From Aphanomyces cochlioides (lineage: Eukaryota > Oomycota > Saprolegniomycetes > Saprolegniales > Verrucalvaceae): 64,000 bases of DNA. Positions 10,654 through 22,734 of this stretch are shown piece by piece. Location of the stretch: NCBI GenBank assembly GCA_019828595.1, contig JAHQRK010000018.1, positions 1,488,001 through 1,552,000 on the forward strand, in the 5' to 3' direction. Every line of letters starts with the position of its first letter. Position 1 is the stretch's first letter. The notes beneath the pieces were generated by a model, which saw only the letters and a list, made by a program, of their open reading frames with translations, was not told the DNA's origin and made no database searches. The position numbers and the translations under genes are program-made.

Positions 10654-11152
10654 GAGATACAGCTCCACATAGCACTACAATATTTCTCCTGGTTCTATAA
10701 CTACAAAAATGTCTTCGGATCTGATCAAAACTATTATAGTTACAGCTCCAATCCAAAGTCGAGAACTCCATCGAAGTCACTAATTGCTTTTGATTGGATA
10801 AAATAGAAATGCATTGCTGCAAACTCTTCCTTCCGAAAGCTACGATCAAAAGAGCGCGGACGTCAAATCCACTGAAGAAGAGGATTGAAATAGTTCAAGA
10901 CCAGCTTAAGGCTGAACATAGCTTCTGCGCAACCGCAAAAAATCACCGCTCGATACGCCGACAATGTCAAGGGCTTTCCAGGCTTGCGCCACGCAAAATG
11001 GATGAAAAGTATAAATCCAACCAATGAACATCTAGTGGTTACAGATCCAGGGTAAAGCGGTCAAACTCTCCTGTATACTCTGTTGGTACCGAATAGATAG
11101 ATCCGAGGTAAGAAATCGTAGTTATAGATCTAGGAGAAATACGGTAGGTTGG
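10654..11152. mobile_element. MITE-like insertion of about 500 bp
   Basis: Compared with the uninterrupted copy at 28886-29310, this copy has about 500 extra bases between GGCCAG and GGATGATAG. Inside are inverted arms: TTTCTCCTGGTTCTATAACTAC near 10682-10703 and its near-complement GTAGTTATAGATCTAGGAGAAA near 11122-11143. No coding capacity is seen. Exact ends and target duplication are unclear. Confidence 0.6.
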
Positions 11153-11500
11153 TGTGGATGATAGATTGCGAAATGTGTCGAAATACAATATTCACTGAAC
11201 TTCATGAGAGCCACAAGCTCGATTTCACGTTGTTTTCTCCATTGTGACAGAGCCCAAGATTGAGAACGAGCAAGGCAAGGCAGATAGCGCCGCTTGTTTT
11301 GCCGACTAGACTATCTCGATGGATGATTTATCGTTGAATGGATATTTCAATCTGGCTACAGAAGGGTTCAAGGTGCGAGTCATCCGAGGATATCTCGACA
11401 TTGACGCAACGGGTACATTCCTGGGTCAATCCTCCTTTTCACGCCTTTTCAACTGAGATGCCACGTAATATTGTGCAATGCTGACAACACGTGACTATGA
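11153..11500. repeat. Dispersed repeat, copy 1 of the right half
   Basis: Closely matches 28930-29300 (shared: AATATTCACTGAACTTC, GGCTACAGAAGGGTTCAAGG, TTCAACTGAGATGCCA). A more decayed third copy lies at about 12895-13110. It is non-coding as far as I can see. Confidence 0.7.
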
Positions 11501-11547
11501 ATCACGCAATATTCATTTCATAAGTATATGGCGGCACTCTGACCATT

Positions 11548-12317
11548 TCACGCTGGTGTGATTGCAACAGCGTAAAAGACCCCGCCAGCTACTTCTTGAA
11601 TTGCATCCCTTGCGCAGCCTGGTGCTTCATTTGCTTCGTTGTTTCTAGCCAATATGTCCCTCGCCGAGACTTTGAATTGAAACACGATGGCGATGGCAGC
11701 CACAACGCCAGTGGTGACTGCTGGGATCCAATATTTGCCGTCGGATCGAACTGGGGGCAACGTCGCAAAGTACGCACCGTACGATATCATGTGAGCGCCG
11801 AGGCCGGCAGTGCCAACGATCATGGTGGGCCCTCGTTCATGATGGCCAGACCAGCAAATACAAGACTGCTGACTCCCAGTAAGACGTACTGGAACCACTC
11901 GGCAATCGGCAGGTATGGCTCAATCGTCGTGAGAATGAGGTGGCCTATCATGAAGCCGGCGACAAGACCTTTCACGCACAGCGCAATCCCCATCTTACAT
12001 ACGACAATCAAACCACACACGAGGCTGCACGCAATCGAGAGAATGATTTGGCCAGGAAGGGGAAGTTCGGATAAGAATGCAATGACCATGCCAAAGATCA
12101 AACCAGCAACAAACATGATGGGCTTGATCCACCGATAGCCACAGAGGGCGAGAACCAATCCAGATAGAATCATCAGTGCGAGGAAGACAATGAAGAGGCC
12201 TTCGTCGTACAGATCACCGTAATCGTCGACAAAAAAGCTGTAGGCGGCGGCCAGAATCACTTTGGTCTTGAATTGCTCGTGGTGCAGTTCGACGGCAAAT
12301 TTCTCGTTGAGATTCAT
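11548..12317 (-). pseudogene. DUF4203/TMEM198-like copy B, single frameshift
   Basis: The upstream frame (11820-12317) starts MNLNEKFAVELHHEQFKTK and carries the first helices plus the family block KGLVAGFMIGHLILTTIEPY. It then runs to a stop just after AIMNEG. The next frame resumes at once with PTMIVGTAGLGAHMISYGAYF and the last helix WIPAVTTGVVAAIAIVFQF. Against the intact copies the gap equals one missing base in the GGGCCC run near 11830. Apart from that base the gene would be full length, so a sequencing error cannot be excluded. The C-terminus differs from copies A and E. Confidence 0.75.
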
Positions 12318-13816
12318 CGGCGACGGAGGGGATCAACTTGAGGGAGCAACTTGGAGAATGATCCCCACAGCATTGTCGACGCATATTCCACCCAAATCGA
12401 ATGACGCCGGTGGTTCGACCCAAACTGGTCAGAAGCCGCAACTGCCCACTTGATGGAGGTCGTCAAAAATTGAGTGGTGTACGTACCATGGACACCTTTC
12501 ACCTCGGCCATTCACCATATGAGTAAACTTCCCTCTCGCTGGCTTGCATTGTGCACTTGGTCGAGCTCGTTTCCTGCTTTGCCTTTGAAATCTCTCGTGC
12601 ATTCTTCATCATAGCTTCCCTGTCAAGATGTACGAAGCGAAGACATCACGCCGACGGACATGAGCCGAGACTTGATTCATCATACACTCAACTTTTTCAG
12701 GCCAGTTACGACTTTCAGCATGAAAAGTTCATGTAGTAGGACAAATGGGATAGAGTTGCAGCTTTCATTCTGGACCATCCACATGGAATTGGCGGACGAG
12801 ATGGCTGAGATACCTCGACTTGGATTCTCGAGAGAAATTCATCCTTGTCCGCCGTAGGAGGCTCGATGGGGAAGCGAGTGGGGATGATCGAATGCTAACC
12901 GCATCGAAAGTCAATATGCATTGAACGTAGTGAGAGCCAGATGCTTCAAGTTTGACGGACAGTAAGGCGAGATCGCCACTCGTTTGCCAACTTGCCATAT
13001 GTGCTCGATGGATGATTTATCCATCTGACAACGGAGGGGTTGGAGGTGCGAGTCCATATTCATGGAAGGCCTTCTCAACAGAGGCGCGAGATAATTGTAC
13101 AACGCCGAGCGAGACAACAATCAACACATGGACAGCTCCGAGATTGTACCAGTCAAACCACTTCGTAACTCGTTTGCCTTGCATAAGAAGACGCCGATGG
13201 GACGTTCACCCAGCGATCGACTTGAAATCAAGAGGGCTTGCCATAGCCTGATCAAACTGCGAGCACTCTTACAAGGAGCAACGCATGACTACATGTAGGG
13301 CTTTGCAGTTCTTGTATTGACGGGAGGACTGCTCCACTTTTGTCTGCTAGTACGATGCATGAAACAGCTAGTCGTCTTACCGACCATACGTCTAAAGCCA
13401 CGCCAGCCGCAAAAGCACCTCGTCGAGAGAAATCTGCGAGCCGCACACAATGTTGACAAGTTTGTCATTCGTCATATTGAAATCTTTGATACCATGACAT
13501 ATGCATGGCTAACAGAGACAACGATGGCGTGGACCAGCCGTTGGATCGCATATCTGTTGCATCGACGCCACATAAACTAGCGATTTCCATTCACGACACA
13601 TCCTCGATCCCATTTCGCTGCCATGTTGAGCAACCGTCTTGACATTGTTTGCACTGTTGTGAGACTAATACTTCAAACCTGCAGAAACGAAATACTATAA
13701 TATTTTATAATATCCTGTAAATTATATTTAAAAGCTTACACTTACATCTAAAAAGCCTTCTAAATTTTATTACTTCTTTAAAACTATAATATGGTTGATT
13801 CATGAAAAATTCATTT
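12318..13816. other. Intergenic with decayed repeat
   Basis: About 1.5 kb between DUF4203-like copies B and C. Positions ~12895-13110 hold a diverged third copy of the repeat at 11153-11500. Two similar short frames near 12550-12860 and 13250-13580 have no motifs. An AT-rich tract lies at 13690-13800. Confidence 0.45.
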
Positions 13817-14571
13817 TCAAAGGATTTGGGATGATACCCATGTTGGAGTTGTCATCGCATCCAAGTTCTTCTCCAGCTGCGTCAGCAACTTGGTCAGGTG
13901 TTCGATGTTTTTCAGCCGACTTATCCCTCGCCGGCACTTTGAATTGAAACACGATGGCGACAAAACCAGTAATGACTGATGGGATCCAGTATTTGCCGTT
14001 GGGGTAGACTGGGGGGGGTGGCGAAGTACGCTCCGTACGAAATCATGTTTTGCGCCAAGGCCGGCAGTGCCGATTATCATTGTGGGGCCTTCATTTTCAG
14101 TTGCAAGGCCGGCGCATACGAGACTGCTAGCTCCCAGTAAGACGAGCTGGAGCCACTCTGGAATCGGCTGGTACGGTTCAATCGTCGTGAGAATGAGATG
14201 GACCATCATGAAGCCGGCGACAAGGCCTTTCACGCACAGCGCAATTTTCATTATATAGAGCCTAATCCAACCACACACGACGCTACAAGCGATCGGCAGA
14301 ATGATTGGGCCAGCAAGAGGAAGTTCGGAATCAGTGGCAATGACCATCCCAAAGATCAAACCAGAAATGAACATGATCGTTTTTTTATCCAGCGATAGCC
14401 ATAGAAGGCAAGAACCAGTCCAGACAACATCGTGAGCACCCCAAAGACGACCAAGAGGTCCTCCTCGTAAGCAACATTGCTATACATGACGGTCACTTGG
14501 TTTTGAATTGCTCTCCAGACTGTTCGACTGCATTTTTCTCGTTGAGATCCATCCGCCACTTGGGGGGTCAA
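13817..14571 (-). pseudogene. DUF4203/TMEM198-like copy C, multiply frameshifted
   Basis: Closest to copy B. The N-terminal half (14356-14571) ends after YGYRWIKK at a seven-base A run near 14384; the next frame continues MFISGLIFGMVIATDSELPL through KGLVAGFMMVHLILTTIEPY and ENEGPTMIIGTAGLGA. A further frame shift follows, close to an eight-base C run near 14023 (plus strand: G run), scrambling the last helix. Both lesions are at or near homopolymers, as expected for neutral decay or sequencing slippage. Confidence 0.75.
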
Positions 14572-14674
14572 CTTGAGAGCTAGCTAGCAACTTGGGAGAA
14601 TGAACAAGAGCTTCAGTCATTGACCGATCTTTCACCCAAAAACAAATCATGTCTGTCCTTTTAGGCGTCAGAAG

Positions 14675-14990
14675 CTACAACGGACGACAGAGTGGCAAAC
14701 CATTCCACCGCTGAAGCCATTCTGGAATCGCCTTGTACGGCTCAATGGTGAGGATAAGGTGCGCTGTCATAAAGCCAGCAACGAGCCCTTTGACAAAGAC
14801 GGCAGGCTTCAAGCAGGACAACGCCGCCGCTTGTAAGACCCGTCGCGACCGACACGATGACTTGTAGATAGACGGGAATGGCCAAGTCCAAGACGATGAC
14901 AACGACCATGCCAAGCATCATCCCGGGAATGAACATGATGGGCTTGATCAAGCGACGGCCATATATAGTCGCTCCCGACGCAGTCTAATG
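14675..14990 (-). pseudogene. DUF4203/TMEM198-like copy D, fragment
   Basis: Only the central part of the family remains, split over two frames: MIKPIMFIPGMMLGMVVVIV with VIVSVATGLTSGGVVLL, then KGLVAGFMTAHLILTIEPY and AIPEWLQ. The N- and C-terminal helices are missing. Confidence 0.7.
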
Positions 14991-16071
14991 CATGGGCTAT
15001 GAGATCGTGCAATGTGCAAGGAGCCATGGATCGCTCTCAATCGTAGCAAGGAGGTTGGCGCAGTGTTTGAATTGACAAGAGTGGCATGGTCATCCATCGT
15101 CCATCCATTTGTATCAGCAGTTTCAACGTCCATGTGGACTCCAAGTACAGCAGGATGGAAGACAGCGCGCCGTCGTTTGACAGGGAGCGATTGCTTGAGT
15201 GCGAATCGAGTCGCTAGTCCTTCCTTTACGACGAAACGCGTTGCCTTTGCTCAAGTCTGTCGCCAGAACAGTGCGACGAGTAAAATCGAATGTGCTCAAC
15301 GACGCCAAGAGTATGGAAGCAAGGCTGCGCTGTGTTTGGTGGCTCTGCTGGAATACAACGAGAAGATGTAAATGACGCTCATGGATGTGCAATGTCGTCG
15401 TTTCCATGAGCCCAAGTGTCTCGGGCCACAGCCTGTAAGTCCTGTAAGTTACACCCGCAGCAGCATCTTTAGTCGGAGAACGACGAGGCAGCAGACAGCG
15501 AGGCAGCTACCGCATACAGTAGAACAAGGTGTAGACTTGGTGGCGACGTCTACAGACAAGATCTACGCCGTGGTAGCGCGTGAGGGTTTCGGCTGTGACT
15601 CGAATAGCGATTGAAAGCACTTTGACGATGAGCTCTGGGCAGACTCTTGGCGTGTCAGCACTGATCAAACCCGTACAGAATCGTGTGTGCAATGGGCTGA
15701 ACCTTGTGCTGTTCTCTCGAGAGTCATGTCACCATATTCTCGACGAGTTTCGCCTCTACAGAAGCTGTGAATCGGACTGAAATCTCAAATGTTTGCGACT
15801 ATCTTGGCTCATGCATTCCATTGTCTTGTGAATGCTTTGAGATCACATACGTCCTTCCCCGTGACCAGGAGTGCGCATGTCTGTGGATAGCATGAATCGC
15901 ATCTTGGCCAGCAATCTTGGGCAATCTCCCCTGACCCCCCCCCCTTCACCCCCTTTCCTTCCCCCGTGATGATAATGTGATTTTATGAGGTTAGCATGTT
16001 GAATGCGGCGGCTGTGACTATAAAGACGAACACGCTCAATGAACGACATATTTGAATAAATTAGTTTACTA
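14991..16071. other. Intergenic, no gene recognised
   Basis: About 1.1 kb. A 119-codon plus-strand frame at 15012-15371 and its antisense partner are open but show no motif, and I do not call either. A C-rich tract (C runs of up to 11, 15936-15964) lies near the right end. Confidence 0.4.
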
Positions 16072-16848
16072 TTAACACAACCAGTGTCCGTCGTGGACAG
16101 CAGCGTAGCCACCACTTCCAGCAGCTTGCGTCGCTGAGAACCAGTGGCTAAACTTGTCGGACGACAGTCCTTTCGCGGACACGGTGAATTGAAAGACAAT
16201 CGCGATGACAGTGACGCCTCCGGTGATCACAGCTGCAATCCAATATTGACCGTCGGGATGCACGGGCGGCATCGTGGCGAAATAGCCGCCGTAGGATGCT
16301 AAATGCGCGCCGAGACCAGCCGTGCCGGTGATCATCGTCGCTCGTTCATTCATGAGCGCCATGACGGCAAGGACGAGGCTGCACGCTCCCAGAATGCTGA
16401 GCTTGACCCACTTGGATACCAGCAAATACGGCTCAATCGTGGTGAGAACGAGGTGGCCGACCATAAAACCCGCGACAAAACCTTTCACAAAGACGCCGAT
16501 TTTCATTTGAAGGAGCGCGATGACGCCGCAGAAGATGCCCGTCACGATGGACAACATGATTTGTGTGCGGATGGGAATCGTCGAGTCGTAGACAATCACA
16601 GCGCCAAAGAAGATGCCACCGAGGAACATAATGACTTTGATAAAGCGATAGCCAAAGAACGCCACGACAAGGCCGATGCCGATCAACGAGGTCACAAAGG
16701 CAAAGAAGAAAGATTTGCGGAGAAGGACGCCGTGGTCGTCAAAGCAATCGTTGTAGAGATAGCCAAGGATAGCTTTCGTGCCAAAGGAAAACCCGGCGAG
16801 CAAGACATCTTGCGGCGCCGTCGCGTTGGTTCCGTTGGTTCGATTCAT
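16072..16848 (-). CDS. DUF4203/TMEM198-like multi-pass membrane protein, intact copy E
   Basis: A 258-residue intact paralogue of the 8608 gene. The chosen start (16848) gives MNRTNGTNATAPQDVLLAG, which aligns in length with copy A and carries three N-glycosylation sequons, fitting an extracytoplasmic N-terminus. The frame is open 28 codons further upstream to an ATG at 16932 with a charged, unlike N-terminus, which I disfavour. Membrane segments include FFFAFVTSLIGIGLVVAFFG, VIMFLGGIFFGAVIVY, IMLSIVTGIFCGVIALLQM, KGFVAGFMVGHLVLTTIEPY, LGACSLVLAVMAL and WIAAVITGGVTVIAIVFQF. The block RATMITGTAGLGAHLASYGGYF matches copies B and C, while FSFGTKAILGYLY matches copy A, so this gene bridges the two sub-types. 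Membrane location is secure; function is not known. Confidence 0.8.
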   Translation of the reverse strand: MNRTNGTNATAPQDVLLAGFSFGTKAILGYLYNDCFDDHGVLLRKSFFFAFVTSLIGIGLVVAFFGYRFIKVIMFLGGIFFGAVIVYDSTIPIRTQIMLSIVTGIFCGVIALLQMKIGVFVKGFVAGFMVGHLVLTTIEPYLLVSKWVKLSILGACSLVLAVMALMNERATMITGTAGLGAHLASYGGYFATMPPVHPDGQYWIAAVITGGVTVIAIVFQFTVSAKGLSSDKFSHWFSATQAAGSGGYAAVHDGHWLC

Positions 16849-18884
16849 GAGATAGATGGAGAGAAGACTCAATTCGAGAATGGCACGACGCGAGACCTTC
16901 TCTCTCTCGACAGCATGCCTTGGCTCGTACAAAGTTTGTCAATCTTTGCAGCAATCTTCCAGCAACTTTGGATTTCAAATTTCGGACATTTTAGCTCGTG
17001 ACATATCTAAAATAGTCCAAGTGGACTTTGCACATTGGACATGTCATGCCTCGGCGCTTCCATCCGTCGGTCTGGTGAGGATGACGTTGTCGTTTTGGTG
17101 CTTACACTTGGAAGTTTTCGTCGGTGGATGGACTTGCAAGTGCTTTGGCTCCATGGAACGTGGCGACGTTCACATTAGCTCCCGGCGAAGTGTTTTCATC
17201 ACAAAAATACAATGCACTCGATGAATTGAGACCGACATTGCGTGAAAATGTCACGAAGCGATTGAAGACCGCTTACGCTTTGGCGCAGTCTCCTGAGGAT
17301 TAACAAATACAGAGCGATTTTATATGTACTATGATATATAACCTGTAGACAGAGGACATGGGTTGACGACATGAAGTTGAATGCAAATCACATTCAAAGC
17401 CTGCTTGGCTCGAAAAGTAGATATTTATATCCTGCTAAAATGTATATTTGTTCTTACCCATGATAAACTATATATTGTTTCCACAATTGAACTGTTAAAA
17501 TTAATATTTTCAAGAATCGGCGATGACGGCTCGTAGAATCGACACCAAAGAGATCCACAGGCGTTGGCACACAAAAACCAAAGGACACAAGCAGCAAAGT
17601 AGCACAGCGTAGTGCAGAATAAACCTCACAAACTCGACTTCTGTACGACAGCTTTGTTCGCAGTCTCCACTGCGTTAGGGTGAAGATTTTGGATGGGATT
17701 CAGTATGTCTCTTGTAATCTCGTTCATATGCGGCATATCTTGTGACAAAATAGATAAAAATGCCAATAGTATTTATTTTATCTTTCTCTATTTGACATAC
17801 TTCGTTTAGATAGATTGCTTCTGTTTATTAAAATGAACGAAATTACGGCAATAAAAATGTCGAAATGTTTTGAATTTTTGAGAGAACTAATATGAATTAG
17901 TCGTTTAATTTGAAAAAACACAAATTATTTTGAAATTTCTTGTCTGTCCCGATTTGACTTGATCTTTGTATATATAAAAATACGACTAATTTTAATTCGT
18001 AATTTCTTTGTAGCATATGTTGTATGAGTCAAAAGCGTGAATTTTATAATATTCTTTTATAAAAATATTGCGATATTTTGACAAATTAGTTCGACACATT
18101 TGACATAGTCGATTGTGATGTTCATTTTCTTCTCCTCAGCACATATAATAGATAAATGAGGTGCACAATTTTTATTCAAAGCTAACAGGACTAATTTGAA
18201 GTTGTCAGCTAACTGGACCAAATTGCAAGCAAAAAATTTCGTCCGTTTTCATTGATTTTCGTTTGTAATTCATCAATTTGCACAGATTTGTGTTTTCATC
18301 TTCATTCCACTGAAATATATTCCGTTTTTGCCGACAACACTATGGTGCATTCCGAAAAGCAGGAATCCAAATACTTGCATCGAATTAGATATTAGTAGTG
18401 CGCTCGGAATTGTCCTGATGGTATTCATTTGGCTCGATTTCTTGCTGGATGTATTTTTACAGTGAATTCTCCCCGATTAACCAATTAATTTTAGATAATA
18501 ATTGTCATTGGATAACTATTTACTTTAAATTATCGAAATAAATTTCCGTCACTTCTCTGAAGCATATTCATCTCATAACTCGCAAATACAGGAGCTTGTT
18601 GATGGTATTGTGAAGGTCAATATGCCAAGAATCTTGAAGGAATTTGGTGCAGTTCGATAGAATGAGTAAAATCATGTGAAAGCAAAGCCTCCATGGTTAT
18701 GTATTCCAGAAATTGACGATTATGCATTTATTCATATTTGAAGTTATTAATGATTCTTATGCCGCAAGGAGACTGCGCCTAAAGCGTAAGCGGTCTACAA
18801 TAAGCTCGATTATCACCCTTCAAGGAATGTAAAGACACTGGTGTTAGATTATTGCTTTTAGCAGCCTATCACAACCCCCAGCTC

Positions 18885-19397
18885 AATCACAAACAGTGAA
18901 TTTAACAAGAACAGCTCTAATAACGTTAGTCTACTAGTCGCGTGTGGAAAATCACGAGTTTCCACCGGCCGGACGCAGCAGCTTGCAGGGGCACCAAAAA
19001 CAGATCAGATACTCCTGATAAAAAAACATAGCTATTTAAAAAATTAGTTCAATAGTTATTTAGTCCAACTATTACTTCGATAAAGTACATAAAATAGAAT
19101 AGTAAACTTATTTCAATTAAGTTAAACATTTAATCTTGACGTCACTTGATAAAGTAAATTTTGAATTTAATTAAGCGAATGGGACATAAGCACCACCCAA
19201 ATCTTCACCCTGACGCAGTCATGAGACTGCGAATTTTTGAAATAGCTATGTTTTTTTAGCATAAGTATCTGATCTGATTTGGTTTTTTCTGCACTTGCAA
19301 GCTGAAGGTGCGTCCGACAGGGAGAAACTCGTGATTTTCCACCCGCGACTAGTAGACTAGAGCTGTTCTCGTTAAATTCACTGTTTGTGATTGCACT
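18885..19397. mobile_element. Nested foldback MITE of about 510 bp
   Basis: Inverted arms of about 130-150 bp lie inside the larger foldback: left from AATCACAAACAGTGAATTTA (18887) through GTCTACTAGTCGCG, right from the complementary GACTAGTAGACTAG to TAAATTCACTGTTTGTGATT (19395). The loop is AT-rich and non-coding. The flanking target duplication is not evident. Confidence 0.7.
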
Positions 19398-19694
19398 AGA
19401 GGTTCTACTTATGCCTTTTGGTTTTTGTGTGCCTGTGGATCTCTTTGATGTCGATTCTACATCGCCGATTCTTGAAAATATTAATGTTAACAGTTCACTT
19501 GTGGAAACAAAATATATTATATCATAGGTAAGAACAAATATACATTTTAGCAGGATATAAACATCTACTTTTCGACCCCAGAAAAAGGAAGCGGGCTTTG
19601 AATGTGATTTGCATTCAACTTCATGTCGTCAACCCATGTCCTCTGTTTACAGGATATATATCATAGTACATACAAAATCGCTCTGTATGTGATA

Positions 19695-20359
19695 CAGACA
19701 ACTCACAGTTGTGGGACTCGCAGCTTGAGAACAATCACATTTGAAGGCAACAATTTTCTCGGACCAAAATAAGGTATACAAAAACCAAGTATATATTTTT
19801 TACATCACAATTGGTGGACTGAAGAGCACAAGAACAGTGACGAGGTGATCAATTTGATCTACCCAAGGACATTTTCTATATAATTCGTAGGTTTGGGATA
19901 GAGATTTGGAGTCAAAACTCTCCTCCGAACACCACGCAGCATGCTATAATCGTCATTCCTTTATGGCGTGTACAATAATCACCTTTATGCAGAGTGCAAT
20001 GTTGTTCTATGCACACTTTGTCACCGGATTTGCGTCTGCAATGCATCAATCCAGCTTTTCAAAATTAGTGAAGACTAACACAAAATACTTTCACCATGAT
20101 TCAGAGAGTATTTAAGCTTATAAAGATCACAAGCTTCGACTTGAGTTCAAATGCACGCCCCAGTCTTCCTGGTCCATCACTCTTGCCAAGGAGAGAGTGT
20201 TGGTACCCCCATTGTCAATAGCCCTGTAGCCCTAAAGTCTTAATATCCCTAAATATCACCTATACTATAAACAAGTCGTGTTCTTAAGAGGAGAGGTTGA
20301 ATCCAAGAACAGCCCTGTGGTTGAGGGACAAATCGTGTTCTCCAACTGTGAGTTGTCTG
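19695..20359. mobile_element. TA-flanked 665-bp MITE with CAGACAACTCACAGTTG ends
   Basis: Perfect 17-bp terminal inverted repeats (CAGACAACTCACAGTTG at 19695-19711 and its complement at 20343-20359) are flanked by TA on both sides (19693-19694, 20360-20361), the target duplication of the Tc1/mariner/pogo superfamily. The uninterrupted left arm of the host foldback shows the pre-insertion site: CCTGAGGATTAACAAATACA there corresponds to the sequence either side of this insertion. There is no transposase, only one short motif-free frame. Confidence 0.85.
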
Positions 20360-20402
20360 TAGTCCTCAGGAGACTGCGCCAAAGCTTAAGCGGCCTTCAA
20401 TA

Positions 20403-21011
20403 TACAATATTTTGCAGATATATATTTCGGAACTATATGGAGTTTTCTCGGTCATGACTGCAATCATAGTTCATTTTTGGTCGTTTTATGACCAGGATAA
20501 AATATTCTGTTATTTTCATTTTTCTTTCACAATAGGACGCCGAAAAGCTTGTTTTCAAACTTAAATCAGGCATCACATGACATGTAAACGTTGTAATGAC
20601 CGCACTAGCAGTCGAGATGGCTCTCATCATGGAGTATGATAGTCTTGACCTTGGCAGGAGTGATGACAACGAGTGTTTGTATTAGCTTAAAATTAGTACG
20701 ATGACCAGAGTTAAATATATCTCGAATATTTATACGGAAATAGCCAATTTGGAAAATATATCTCTGATATTTATTTTCTTGGTCATGACCCTGGTCATGA
20801 CCGCAAAATTTATATTTTGTCATGCCATTCAAACAACGACAGCCATTCATAAATACTCTTTCAAAATCGAAGAAAAAGCACGCAAAAAACTCCAAAATTC
20901 GGTCGAATTTTACAATTTCGGGATAAAAATTGAGTGGTTACCACTCACCAAGCAACGATGACCATTCAAATAGTCTTTCGATAACTTCAATCGTGAATTC
21001 ATTTTCGACTT
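20403..21011. other. AT-rich intergenic with repeated GGTCATGACC
   Basis: About 600 bp holding scattered palindromic GGTCATGACC-type words (20452, and two in tandem at 20783-20808) and no gene. This may be flanking sequence of the hAT element that follows. Confidence 0.4.
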
Positions 21012-22460
21012 TTGTCAATGGCACCAAAATCTACCTACTCTGTTGAAGGCAAAGAGCTTGCAATGATTTTCCTCCTACGTGACTCGCCCACTGGCGACAC
21101 CTGGACATGCAAATGCGGAAAGGTGCGTGTGCAATCAAGCTCGGGGTATTCCAACTTAACTGGGCACATTCATCGTCCCACCCCGAGTACATAACTCTTC
21201 GCCCCAATGACCCCTCTAACGAGCTGACTGTGCTCAACATGCTTGTCTCCCCAACGACACGTAAAATCTATAGATGGCTCCAATGGGTTTCTACTTCCCT
21301 TTTGCCATTTTCCTTTGTTGAAAATGATATGACGAAAAGATTCACTAATTTGAGTCCAATCTGCGGAGTACATGCATTTGGTCAACCAAGCACTTGAGAA
21401 GAAGATAGCCTCCCTACTACCGTCAAAATTTGCTTTAATCTTTGATGGTTGGTCCTCAGCGTCATCTCATTTTGTTGCCATTTTTGTGAGTTTTCCATCC
21501 TCTGACCCTATTGGCTATAAAAAATTTGCTTGGATTTTCACCAATCAACGGCGAGACAAGTTTGGATGCAAGAGCTCATATTGATTATGCGGATTACGTT
21601 TTGGAATTATACGGAAAAACTTGTTGGCGACAATTGCTCGACGAATGGCGCGCTGGTGTTCCACTTGTGGGCTGTGCAAGCCACCGTTTCAACCTCTTTG
21701 TTATGGACTATTTAAGTCAATTCGAAGACGTTCTTACACTAATTAATGCTCTTATGAAGAAGCTACGTGGTCTCATCCTCGCGGCGAAACTTCGGTGCCA
21801 CACATCCCTACAGCCAAAAACGCGACAGCAAACTCGATGGAGTTCATGCTACGACATGGTCAAACGCTTTGGTGAGCTTCGTTGTTACCTCGTCGAATTG
21901 GGAGACGCCACCGTTGACTCGATGATGCCCACGGTGGCGCAGCGCCGTGAGCTGGAGCGACTGGAGCTTGTGATGAAGCAACTGCAAGAGGTCACCTTGT
22001 ACCTACAGGATGAGGATGTCAATATGAGTGATGTGCGCCGCGTCTTCGATGCCGTCATCGCGAGTATCCGTCAGCGGCAGGCAACCAGCGCGACCATCGT
22101 CCAAAATCAAAATTTCGAAAATGGCGTTGTCAAGATTTTGAGCCAATCAGAGGCAAGTATGAGTGATGATGAGTGCCAGAAAAAAAAAATGCTTGTCATT
22201 TGTTGAACGATTCGTCTGCAATTGTGGAAAGCAACGACAGCACGTCCTTAGTCCAACGATACAAGCGCCGCAAGACAAACACAGGTAAGTATTGTGATTG
22301 CCGATTTATTCGGCCTACATCAAACATCTGCGAGCGCTTTTTCTCATCAGCAAACTTTGCACTTAGCGATCGCCGCCTCGTGGCAAAAACAGAAATGAAT
22401 CTTCAAGAGAATTTAAAGCCCAAATGTTTCTCTACGCTAACAAGGAATTCTGGGGTTTAG
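21012..22460 (+). pseudogene. hAT transposase relic
   Basis: Pieces of one hAT transposase occur in order but in several frames. They are an N-terminal zinc-finger-like stretch (DTWTCKCGKVRVQ, then SSGYSNLTGHI, 21012-21194), LPSKFALIFDGWSS with FVAIFVSFP (21372-21560), then LVGCASHRFNLFVMDYL, LMKKLRGLILAAKLR, RWSSCYDMVKRF (21590-22205), and the C-terminal hAT dimerisation signature SNICERFFSSANFALSDRR (22320-22380). At least three frame changes make it inactive. A poly-A run at 22181-22188 marks one of them. A related, internally deleted copy lies at 40960-41559. Confidence 0.8.
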
Positions 22461-22734
22461 CAGACGTGTCTGAGGCCCTCCGTACCGACCAGGGCGCTAC
22501 GTGATTCAGCCAGCAGGTGTTAACACCGATGAATACATTTTGTATATTTTCACAAGAGTTATTCATGTAATTACTCAACCTGCTCGTCTTGGTGAAAGTT
22601 ACTCGTCGGCCATGCCCGAGAAAAGTTATTTATCGAGGCGGCGTTGGTTTTGAGTAAGTTTCATCCTCCGTCTTCGGCTGAAAGTAAGTCTGAAGTTTAT
22701 ATTTTGGTCGCAGCAGTCCTGATGCCTTTTCACT

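Larger units (their letters stand above)
17261..20402. mobile_element. Large foldback element with about 300-bp inverted arms
   Basis: The left end reads ATTGAAGACCGCTTACGCTT (about 17259) and the right end is its near-complement (20382-20402). Behind the tips the arms continue: 17300-17590 pairs with 19430-19690 (for example GTCAACCCATGTCCTCTG on the right arm against its complement near 17352). The AT-rich interior (17.6-18.9 kb) has no coding frame, so the element is non-autonomous. A solo copy of the right tip (GGAGACTGCGCCTAAAGCG) sits inside at 18769. The right arm is interrupted by the insertion at 19695-20359. No clear target duplication was found. Confidence 0.75.

Noticed and set aside
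15012..15407. 119-codon plus and 94-codon minus frames
   Set aside because: Mutually antisense, motif-free, in a decayed gene cluster.
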